From Thermoplasmata archaeon (GTDB lineage Archaea > Thermoplasmatota > Thermoplasmata > Thermoplasmatales > Thermoplasmataceae), in contig JAKAUD010000201.1 in assembly GCA_021827885.1 (NCBI GenBank), positions 1 through 12,335 on the forward strand: DNA of 12,335 nucleotides, in the 5' to 3' direction. Made by a program: the position numbers and the translations under genes. The notes under the pieces are model-generated. The model saw only the letters and a program-made list of their open reading frames with translations. It had not been told where the DNA came from and made no database searches. Every line of letters begins with the position of its first letter. Within the stretch, counting starts at the first letter, position 1. Positions 6,148 to 12,335 of this stretch are shown in pieces.

Positions 6148-7617
6148 ATGAGCCCTTCAACGAAAATAGCATACTCTCGTCTTCTTTATGCAGATTACAT
6201 ATCTGATGATGTTGAGGAGAATGAGATTATTGAGAAGATCACTGGGTTTGGTTTTGCTGCCCTAGCTCATGAAGGCAACACACCGACTAAGTTCACCGTA
6301 GAGAATATAAACGATTTCATAGGACGAATTCGACCGGTATGCAAATCCAATTCTGAACTTTGGGATTATATTGGTAACGTGGTCTTTTGGGTCTATGGGG
6401 ATGGAATATTACCACTGAAAGTCGTCATTATCGAGGTCGTTTTGAAAAATGATGACCTTCAGAAGCTAAAAAAATCCGATCTAGAAAGCAAAACATGGAA
6501 GCTTTCGCTCCTTCTTGGAAGCTGCTTCAGCGAAGGTCCTATTCCTCTTACAGAGCCTTCTAAGGATTTTCGTATTCTTAAGTTCTCGTCAAAAGCCATA
6601 CCTAACGCATCCCTCCGAAATTTTGCTGCAGAATTTGTCATAGAGGCAGAGTCCAAGTTCTTTGGCGATTTCAATAAAGAACTCGATTCACTTGAAAAGG
6701 AAATAACCATAAAAGACCTTATAGAACAAACAATAATAGAAGCTCGGAACAACGGTAAAATACCGGCAAGTGGGGTTGCAAAGGCTATTTCAAAGGCAAC
6801 AGCACAATCTGAACAAAAGATCAAGGATACTAGGAATAAGATCATTTCATTGGAACCTTTTAGCTTTTTCAGTGACCGTTTCTCATATGACCAAAGCATA
6901 ATTAGAGGGTATGCCAACGAGATGTTTATTGTTGGAAAAATTGTGCAAGGCTCTCTGGCTAATTCAACGCCTTTGTACCTTACCTTCATAGGTATGGGGG
7001 GTTCAGAGATACAATTGCCCAAATTGGAGAGTATGCCCGTACTGCAGTTCCCCGGAACAAATGGTCTCCTAGACTTCTCATTCGGAGCAGGGCAAATACT
7101 TCTGCTACAATTGTTGAATACCTGGAACAGACATGTCGAAGGGTTGATTAGGGATATTACTACAAAGCAGAAATTGGCTCAGATGAAAACTAAGCTCGAT
7201 ACGAATAAGACACTTGAAGAATTGCAAGATCTAATATTCCATACAGCTATAGATGAAAAAATTTCGGTCAATTACCTGAGAGAACTACAAGATTTGGTCA
7301 ATCCTTCTCAGAAGACGTTTCTCTATGAACTTCCAATACCTCCCGAAGAAACTACTCCATATTCATCAAATCCCGAGCAATATGGGTTGGAGAGACCTGG
7401 CCCCATAATATCTAATCTTGCATCTTATATTCTGAAAAGTCTCGATTTGAACGAAAAACACCTATTGTATGCTACTGGTCTAAGGAAATCGAAGATAGAT
7501 GTTTTGAAAATTGAAGAAGACCGTAAGTATTCCAGAAGGATGCTGTATCTTACAATTGTAATTGCTGCTGCTACCATTGTTAATGTTATTCTTTTTTTTC
7601 TTCCGAGGATATTTTAG
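6148..7617 (+). CDS. Unrecognised 489-residue tail-anchored protein
   Basis: Starts at ATG 6148 and ends with TAG at 7615-7617. There is no N-terminal signal. The only clear membrane segment is at the extreme C-terminus (about residues 466-486, YLTIVIAAATIVNVILFFLP), preceded by a basic stretch RKYSRRM and followed by RIF. This suggests a cytoplasmic body held on the membrane by its tail. The N-terminal third is mixed alpha/beta with a Gly-rich FGFAALAHEG near residue 35. The middle (about 170-245) is strongly charged and helical, probably coiled-coil. A region around 285-325 (LTFIGMGGSEIQLPKL, LLDFSFGAGQILLLQLLNTW) has hydrophobic strands or helices, followed by another helical region and a Pro-rich linker near 400-420 (LPIPPEETTPY). 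I recognise no catalytic motif. The context of restriction and toxin remnants makes a defence or element-maintenance role possible but unproven. It converges with the tRNA gene. Confidence 0.7.
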   Translation: MSPSTKIAYSRLLYADYISDDVEENEIIEKITGFGFAALAHEGNTPTKFTVENINDFIGRIRPVCKSNSELWDYIGNVVFWVYGDGILPLKVVIIEVVLKNDDLQKLKKSDLESKTWKLSLLLGSCFSEGPIPLTEPSKDFRILKFSSKAIPNASLRNFAAEFVIEAESKFFGDFNKELDSLEKEITIKDLIEQTIIEARNNGKIPASGVAKAISKATAQSEQKIKDTRNKIISLEPFSFFSDRFSYDQSIIRGYANEMFIVGKIVQGSLANSTPLYLTFIGMGGSEIQLPKLESMPVLQFPGTNGLLDFSFGAGQILLLQLLNTWNRHVEGLIRDITTKQKLAQMKTKLDTNKTLEELQDLIFHTAIDEKISVNYLRELQDLVNPSQKTFLYELPIPPEETTPYSSNPEQYGLERPGPIISNLASYILKSLDLNEKHLLYATGLRKSKIDVLKIEEDRKYSRRMLYLTIVIAAATIVNVILFFLPRIF

Positions 7618-7836
7618 ATATTATTATTGGCCTCTTAATACATTAGGCAAATCCCAACCTGTCCACTTACTTCTCTTACTTAATCACTTCCCTCGTTAAT
7701 CTTTCTTCAACTCCGGATATCCACTATCTTCTTCAGCACCGTATTAAGGAGCATTTAGCTGCATAGTAAATTATACATTGAATTCATTGCAAGTTTGTTT
7801 CAGTTTAATGTACGTGGCTTCGGAAAGTAGGAAAAG

Positions 7837-7909
7837 AGCCACTGGAGGGATTTGAACCCCCGACCTGCTGATTACAAGTCAGCTGCTCTACCACCTGAGC
7901 TACAGTGGC
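7837..7909 (-). tRNA. tRNA-Thr (anticodon UGU)
   Basis: The minus strand folds as a complete cloverleaf. The acceptor stem GCCACTG/CAGTGGC pairs at 7 of 7. The D arm has GCTC/GAGC, and the anticodon stem GCTGA/TCAGC encloses loop CTTGTAA, so the anticodon is TGT, reading ACA. The T arm GGGGG/CCCTC (one G-T) encloses TTCAAAT. The discriminator is T, as in archaeal tRNA-Thr, and CCA is not encoded. Four T's follow shortly after the 3' end and may terminate transcription. The 3' end points toward the accessory region on the left. No intron is present. Confidence 0.96.
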
Positions 7910-7928
7910 GCTCATGGGATGATATTTC

Positions 7929-7948
7929 ATTATTAATTAAACTTTCAT
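7929..7948 (-). promoter_or_regulatory. BRE/TATA promoter of tRNA-Thr
   Basis: On the minus strand GAAAGTTTAATTAATAA combines a purine-rich BRE-like GAAAG with a TATA box TTTAATTAATA. The TATA box is centred about 26-28 bases upstream of the tRNA 5' end at 7909, the classic archaeal layout for a tRNA promoter with transcription starting at or just before the mature end. Confidence 0.65.
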
Positions 7949-7981
7949 CCTATGATATATGCCCTGCAGGATCGAAATATC

Positions 7982-7998
7982 GAAAAACGATTTATATT
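7982..7998 (+). promoter_or_regulatory. BRE/TATA promoter of the ABC exporter operon
   Basis: GAAAAACGA followed by TTTATATT (7991-7998) fits a BRE plus TATA box. Transcription would begin near 8018-8022, leaving a short leader that carries the Shine-Dalgarno-like sequence before the TTG start at 8033. Confidence 0.55.
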
Positions 7999-8020
7999 GA
8001 TTAATTATATGGCACTATAA

Positions 8021-8028
8021 GAGGTTGA
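8021..8028 (+). promoter_or_regulatory. Ribosome-binding site that supports a TTG start
   Basis: GAGGTTGA closely matches the archaeal Shine-Dalgarno sequence GGAGGTGA and ends 4 bases before the TTG at 8033. The nearby ATG at 8037 is in another frame, so this site decides the unusual start of the ATPase. Confidence 0.6.
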
Positions 8029-8032
8029 AAAA

Positions 8033-8977
8033 TTGGATGAAAATGTCATAGAGGCAATAAATTTAACAAAGAAATATGGTTCATTTACCGCTCTTTCAAA
8101 TCTCAATCTGAATTTATCCGGATCAAAATGCGTAGGATTTTTGGGACCAAACGGGGCCGGAAAAACAACAACATTGAAGATATTCACAGATTTAATCAGA
8201 CCATCTTCCGGTCAGGCTATGATCAATGGAGTTAATGTTCAATCAAACAAGAAAAAAGCGCTTTCAGACTGCTCTGCCCTCATTGAAACTCCAGAGATCT
8301 ACCCTTCTATGACAGTTCGAGAGGCGCTCAGTCTAGTCGCAGAATTAAGAGGAGTACCAAGAAGTGAAAGGACATCACAGATAGAAGAGGTTGTGGCTGA
8401 GGTTAAGATGTCGGATTGGCTGGATAAGAATGTTGGAAAATTTTCGAAGGGTATGAAACAGAGGGTAAATATTGCCTCAACTCTCATTGGGAATCCATCG
8501 ATAATTTTGCTCGATGAACCAACCAGCGGTCTTGATCCAAGAGGAATGGCAGAAGTACGTGATATTGTAAAGTCCTTGAAGAAAAAGGACAGATTGATTT
8601 TCATGAGTTCTCACCTTCTGAATGAAGTTGCAGATGTTTGTGATGAGGTTGCTATGATAGATCATGGTAAATTGCTGGCTTATGGGCCGCTGGAAGAAAT
8701 TACCGATAAGTTTTCAACAGTTGATGATTCTGCCGAAGCTCAGTTTTCAAGGCCCATTGATGAATCAATCAACAGTCAAATTTCACGCATTGATAACATT
8801 GTTTCAGTTGAAAAAATAGATTCACGTACCGTTAAGATCAAATATACCGGGGGCTTAAAAAGTCAGGAATACATACTTGCAACTCTAGCAGGAATGCAGA
8901 TTGGTCTTGTGGGATTTAAGAGTTCATCTACCAGACTGGAGGACACCTATTTGAATTTGATTAAGGAGACATTGTGA
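8033..8977 (+). CDS. ABC-2 type exporter, ATP-binding subunit
   Basis: ATPase that powers export by the membrane subunit encoded next. The 314-residue protein has a full nucleotide-binding domain. Walker A GPNGAGKT is at residues 38-45. The Q-loop region reads LIETPEIYPSMT, with Glu in place of Gln as in many BcrA/drug-efflux relatives. The signature FSKGM is at about 137-141, Walker B IILLDEP at 157-163, the D-loop SGLD at 165-168, and the switch His in MSSHLLNEV lies near 194. A C-terminal region of about 90 residues follows, as usual for DrrA/CcmA-type subunits. The start is TTG, chosen because the homology begins within a few residues (IEAINLTKKYG) and a good ribosome-binding site precedes it. 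The stop overlaps the GTG start of the permease. The substrate cannot be told from sequence; antibiotic, lipid or ion efflux are typical for the family. Confidence 0.93.
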   Translation: MDENVIEAINLTKKYGSFTALSNLNLNLSGSKCVGFLGPNGAGKTTTLKIFTDLIRPSSGQAMINGVNVQSNKKKALSDCSALIETPEIYPSMTVREALSLVAELRGVPRSERTSQIEEVVAEVKMSDWLDKNVGKFSKGMKQRVNIASTLIGNPSIILLDEPTSGLDPRGMAEVRDIVKSLKKKDRLIFMSSHLLNEVADVCDEVAMIDHGKLLAYGPLEEITDKFSTVDDSAEAQFSRPIDESINSQISRIDNIVSVEKIDSRTVKIKYTGGLKSQEYILATLAGMQIGLVGFKSSSTRLEDTYLNLIKETL

Positions 8978-9849
8978 TTGACATGGAAACTATGAATGTG
9001 GATATTAATCAGGAGAAAAAAATACCGGGGAGCCTTGATCAGCTATTTATCATTACAAAATATGAACTGTTAAACTATTTTCGTTCAAGGAGATTTCTGA
9101 TTCTTCTAATAATAGGGCTAATAATAGATTTATTGTTAACAGGAATCATTGGATATTACAGACCACAATCATTTTTATCCTCATCTCTGAGCTTTTATAG
9201 TGGATGGGTCGGAAATTCTATAACTTTCATCATAATTCTATCGGCTATATTCTTTGGAGGCGATTCAATTTCAGGGGAATTTCAGAACAAAACCGGGTTC
9301 TTCATTGCTAGCAGACCAATAAGGCGGTCATCCATATATACAGGAAAGTGGATAGCATCTTTCATCGCATCGTTTCTAATTATAATCATATTCCTTGCAA
9401 TTACCATAGCTAACGGTGTATATTACTTTGGAGCCAGCGTACCATATCAACTCTGGGACGCACTTGCATTTTCAATCTTATATCTGGCAGCCGTTCTCGG
9501 GTTTGCATTTTTCTTCAGTTCTCTTTTCAAGTCAAGTGCTTATTCAATTATAGTTACGGTCATCCTTTTCCTGTTTGCTTTTACTCTGATCCAGTTTATA
9601 GTTTCAAGCCTGGTAGGAATTGAGCCATGGTTTATCATTACATATGCTTCCGGGATTATTTCAAATATATTTACGGTTCCTTTTCCACCGCACGTTGTAA
9701 CAACTGTGACTCACTTGGGGCATGGAAGGACTCTCACAACAACCACATACAACGCCACAATCTCCGAGGGACTTATAATTATGGCAGGATATTTCATAAT
9801 ATCTACACTCTTAGGCTTATTTGTATTTGAAAAGAGGGAGTTTAACTAA
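8974..9849 (+). CDS. ABC-2 type exporter, permease subunit
   Basis: Membrane partner of the preceding ATPase, translationally coupled: GTG at 8974 overlaps the upstream TGA (GTGA), and AAGGAG at 8963-8968 lies 5 bases before it. ATG at 8983 is an alternative start with poorer spacing. The 291-residue protein has six predicted membrane segments, at about 41-61, 82-95, 127-148, 163-182, 190-214 and 266-285. The N-terminal cytoplasmic segment ends FRSRRFLILL. After the second helix comes GDSISGEFQNKTGFFIASRP and IRRSSIYTGKW, matching the conserved loop of ABC-2 permeases that contacts the ATPase. A large external loop (about 215-262) is rich in Thr and His (HVVTTVTHLGHGRTLTTTT), notable but of unknown meaning. 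The operon is followed by 146 bases of AT-rich intergenic DNA before a convergent gene. Confidence 0.88.
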   Translation: MIDMETMNVDINQEKKIPGSLDQLFIITKYELLNYFRSRRFLILLIIGLIIDLLLTGIIGYYRPQSFLSSSLSFYSGWVGNSITFIIILSAIFFGGDSISGEFQNKTGFFIASRPIRRSSIYTGKWIASFIASFLIIIIFLAITIANGVYYFGASVPYQLWDALAFSILYLAAVLGFAFFFSSLFKSSAYSIIVTVILFLFAFTLIQFIVSSLVGIEPWFIITYASGIISNIFTVPFPPHVVTTVTHLGHGRTLTTTTYNATISEGLIIMAGYFIISTLLGLFVFEKREFN

Positions 9850-9995
9850 AATTCACACACCCAATTCTATTTTCAATAATAAATATAAAATTTTACAAAT
9901 CGCACCCGTGCAACACAGTTGAAGGTGCAAACTTATTTCCACACAATTTTATCTGGTCTTAATGTTCTATGAGAAATGTAATTAAAAAGTTGGGA

Positions 9996-11981
9996 TTACT
10001 TGAATTTGTAATCCGGTTTTCTTTTTTGTACAAAGGCTGATATTCCTTCCTTGAAATCATCTGTTGTATATAGCAAACCCATTGATATTGCCTCCATCTC
10101 AAGACCATTATCCATTGACATTTCTGATCCTTTGTTGATGAGTCTCTTGGAAAGCGCTGCGGCAATTGGAGATACCTTCTCAGACAGGTCCTTTGCAAAT
10201 TCCATTGTTTTATCCTTTATTTCAGCCTTGGGGAAGAGTTTTGAAACTATTCCGAGATTGTATGCAGAAGTTCCGTCAAATCTCTCTCCAGTTAGAATCA
10301 GGTGGGTGGCCCTTGACATTCCAATGAGTTTTGGAAGCCTCTGGGTTCCGCTCCATCCTGGCAGTAAACCGATTGTAACTTCCGGAAATCCAATCACTGT
10401 CTCCGGCGTTGATACACGGATATCGCAATTTAAGGAGAGTTCAAATCCCCCTCCTAAAACATATCCCTTCATTTCTGCGATGGTTATTTTTGGAATTTCG
10501 GACAATCTTCTGAATAGACGTTCACCTTTTCTTGAATATTCAACAAAATCAATTCCTCCCGGAATAAACTGTGTCAGTTCTGCTCCTGCTGAGAAAATTT
10601 CTCCAGAACCGGCAATAACTATGACATATATCTCCTTGTCATTCCAAAGCAGGTTTATTGCATTCTCCAGTTCATTGAGAACGCCAGAATTTAGAAGATT
10701 ATTTTTTCCATTCCTAATTTCCAGTCTTGCTACCCTGTTCTCTCTTATTATTGAAACAAGCCCTTCGGTCTTTACGCTTGCTTCTGAATGCTTTTCCTCC
10801 TTCGCCTTCGATTCCTTTCTTTCAACCTTTCCGGAGAGAACATCTTTCAACTTTCCTTCCTTGATGCTTCTGGCAGGTTCAAAGACTGAAATCTTGAATT
10901 TCTTTGAAATATTCTCAAGTTTTTCCTTAATTTCTGAATTTGTCAGCCCGGAAGCAACTGATATTGGGCCAAATGGCCTGTTCATGCCCAGTTTTACACC
11001 GGTTTCAATGTCTTCAGGACTTGTAACTCCATCTTCTATGAGCTTGACTGCCTCATTGACTTCCAGACACAGGATGTCCATGAGTTCAACCTTATCAGAT
11101 GCAGGAGTCTGTGGTATAACCGCCTTTCTGTTTTCCCACCTGTAGAATCCTTCACCTGTTTTCAATCCCAGTTTATTATCCTTCATCATGGAATTATAAT
11201 ATGTACATTTTCCATAATCCGGAGAAAGCGTTTTTGAATAATATTCCAGAGAATGAACCACTGTATCTATACCCACATAATCCATCAGTTCATATGGTCC
11301 CATGGGAAGTGCCTGTGATTTAGCAAAATTATCTATGGCCGATGGGGAATCGATCCCCTCCTGAAGGAGCATACAGAAGAACAGAGATTCCGGTGCACTG
11401 ATTCTGTTTACCACAAAACCGGCAGTATCCTTTAGCACCTTGATAGGAACCTTACCAATCTTTTTTACCAGTTCAAAAATAGCTTCAAAATTTTTGTCGT
11501 GTGTCTTCTCTCCTTTAATTACTTCAACAAGTTTCATTATGACAGGAGGATTAAAGAAATGCATTCCTACAAGCCTGCCTGGATCATTCATTGACGCGGA
11601 AATCTCTGAAATTCTAATGTTTGAGGTGTTCGTTGCAAGAATGGCTTCCGGGCCTGCAAACTTTTCTATATCCTTGAAAATTTTAATTTTTAAATCTGGA
11701 ATCTCCGGGACCGCTTCTATAATGATATCGGAACCTGAAACAGCTTCCTTGAGATCACTGCTGAAATTTATTCTTGATAGAATTGTTGCGGAATCAGATT
11801 CAGAAATTTTTCCAGATTTCACAAATTTTCCAAGACTTTCAGTTATTGTCCTTTTGGATTTGTCCAACGCTTCTTTAAAAGCATCTTCCACTGTCACATT
11901 GATACCGGAAGTAGCTATGACCTGAGCTATTCCGCTTCCCATTATACCTCCGCCGATTACGGTAATTTTCCTAAAATCCAT
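9996..11981 (-). CDS. Bifunctional 3-hydroxyacyl-CoA dehydrogenase / enoyl-CoA hydratase
   Basis: A 661-residue fusion catalysing hydration of enoyl-CoA and NAD-dependent oxidation of the (S)-3-hydroxyacyl-CoA, two consecutive beta-oxidation steps. The dehydrogenase comes first: Rossmann motif GGGIMG (10-15), Ser120 in ATNTSN, catalytic His141 in GMHFFNPP, Glu153 in KLVEVI, and Asn192 in GFVVNR. The second dehydrogenase domain runs to about 380 and includes GPYELMDYVGIDT. A charged linker (about 386-404) leads to the hydratase, with oxyanion-hole segment SAGAEL (464-469), GGGFEL with catalytic Glu514, and GFPEV with Glu534. The 20-residue spacing matches the two active-site Glu residues of the crotonase family, so both activities appear intact. 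Domain order is that of archaeal fusions, the reverse of bacterial FadB. The start 4 bases after the SCP2 stop, with GAAGTGAT just upstream, indicates an operon. The role could be acyl-CoA degradation or crotonyl-CoA conversion. Confidence 0.93.
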   Translation of the reverse strand: MDFRKITVIGGGIMGSGIAQVIATSGINVTVEDAFKEALDKSKRTITESLGKFVKSGKISESDSATILSRINFSSDLKEAVSGSDIIIEAVPEIPDLKIKIFKDIEKFAGPEAILATNTSNIRISEISASMNDPGRLVGMHFFNPPVIMKLVEVIKGEKTHDKNFEAIFELVKKIGKVPIKVLKDTAGFVVNRISAPESLFFCMLLQEGIDSPSAIDNFAKSQALPMGPYELMDYVGIDTVVHSLEYYSKTLSPDYGKCTYYNSMMKDNKLGLKTGEGFYRWENRKAVIPQTPASDKVELMDILCLEVNEAVKLIEDGVTSPEDIETGVKLGMNRPFGPISVASGLTNSEIKEKLENISKKFKISVFEPARSIKEGKLKDVLSGKVERKESKAKEEKHSEASVKTEGLVSIIRENRVARLEIRNGKNNLLNSGVLNELENAINLLWNDKEIYVIVIAGSGEIFSAGAELTQFIPGGIDFVEYSRKGERLFRRLSEIPKITIAEMKGYVLGGGFELSLNCDIRVSTPETVIGFPEVTIGLLPGWSGTQRLPKLIGMSRATHLILTGERFDGTSAYNLGIVSKLFPKAEIKDKTMEFAKDLSEKVSPIAAALSKRLINKGSEMSMDNGLEMEAISMGLLYTTDDFKEGISAFVQKRKPDYKFK

Positions 11982-11985
11982 AAAA

Positions 11986-12321
11986 TCACTTCTTTAATTT
12001 TTTCAAAAGGCCCATAATCTTGGTGGCGCTCATTATGTCTCCTGAAACCTTTATCTTCCCTGACATGTAGGACATTACCGGATCAGCCTTTCCCAAATAT
12101 AGATCAGAGAGCACTTCATCCTTTCCTGTTATAGTTACACTGGCCGAAGGTGCTTTTCCCTCAGCAAATTTAACATCGCCATTGGTAACAGTCACAAAAT
12201 AATCCTTGCCTTCCGTTGTGGAAAACTGGAAGGTTTTATCAAAGCTGGCTATTTCCTTCTTGACCAGTTCGTTCCCAGAGAACTGGCCTATCATCTCTTT
12301 TAAAATATCCGAAGATGCCAT
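11986..12321 (-). CDS. SCP2 sterol/lipid-transfer domain protein
   Basis: A 111-residue single-domain protein of the SCP-2 fold, which binds fatty acyl-CoA or other lipids in a hydrophobic tunnel. Typical features are FQFSTTEGKDYFVTV, KAPSASVTITGKDEVLSDLYLG and the conserved core MSYMSGKIKVSGDIMSATKI near the C-terminus. It has no signal peptide and should be cytosolic. It is the first gene of the pair with the dehydrogenase/hydratase, fitting a role in delivering or buffering acyl-CoA. AAGGAG (12324-12329) precedes the ATG by two bases. Its own promoter lies beyond the right edge, and further upstream co-transcribed genes are possible. Confidence 0.9.
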   Translation of the reverse strand: MASSDILKEMIGQFSGNELVKKEIASFDKTFQFSTTEGKDYFVTVTNGDVKFAEGKAPSASVTITGKDEVLSDLYLGKADPVMSYMSGKIKVSGDIMSATKIMGLLKKLKK

Positions 12322-12335
12322 GACTCCTTATCATT

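Noticed and set aside
6459..7022. Minus-strand 187-codon open frame inside the 489-residue gene
   Set aside because: It is an antisense shadow without start signals; the + strand frame is longer and has a clear C-terminal membrane segment.
10051..11145. Long + strand open frame of 364 codons opposite the dehydrogenase/hydratase
   Set aside because: It is an antisense shadow of a gene with unambiguous catalytic motifs; its translation is Ser/Phe-rich and has no family features.
1..12335. CRISPR array or long direct repeats
   Set aside because: Reading through the window gave no regularly spaced repeats of 20 or more bases; exhaustive repeat detection was not possible by eye.

Overview
The window looks archaeal, most likely from an AT-rich acidophile of the Thermoplasmata (Ferroplasma, Acidiplasma or Cuniculiplasma type). 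This placement is inferred. It rests on TATA/BRE-type promoters, several of them spaced for leaderless or short-leader transcripts, on GTG and TTG starts, on a tRNA-Thr without an encoded CCA, and on the archaeal fusion of 3-hydroxyacyl-CoA dehydrogenase with enoyl-CoA hydratase next to an SCP2 gene. No species can be named from the sequence alone.

The window has two halves. Positions 1 to about 7836 are an accessory region made largely of decaying defence and mobile genes. From the left they are: the start of a minus-strand gene running off the edge; a broken Eco57I/PstI-type adenine DNA methyltransferase (one frameshift and several stops); a frameshifted IS4/IS5-type insertion sequence that abuts the methyltransferase remnant; an unknown 246-residue protein with a GRH motif; an unknown 156-residue protein on the minus strand; the C-terminal nuclease domain of a type III restriction enzyme with upstream stop codons; a RelE/ParE toxin pseudogene whose full frame survives with three internal stops; and an intact 58-residue antitoxin lying tail-to-tail with it. 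A GC-rich stretch with a strong inverted repeat follows, then a 489-residue tail-anchored protein of unknown function.

The tRNA-Thr(UGU) gene at 7837-7909 has its 3' end facing the accessory region. That is the layout expected if the tRNA served as an integration site, although no duplicated tRNA 3' end was seen inside the window.

From about 7980 to the right end the genes are intact and look like core genome. A two-gene ABC-2 exporter (ATPase plus six-helix permease, start and stop codons overlapping) is read rightward. It converges on a leftward pair: an SCP2 lipid-binding protein followed after 4 bases by the bifunctional dehydrogenase/hydratase, a fatty-acyl-CoA beta-oxidation (or crotonyl-CoA) module.

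The most notable observations are the reconstructed small toxin-antitoxin locus, the restriction-enzyme and methyltransferase remnants that preserve frame through stop codons, the structured element at 5805-5880, and the two unrecognised accessory proteins.
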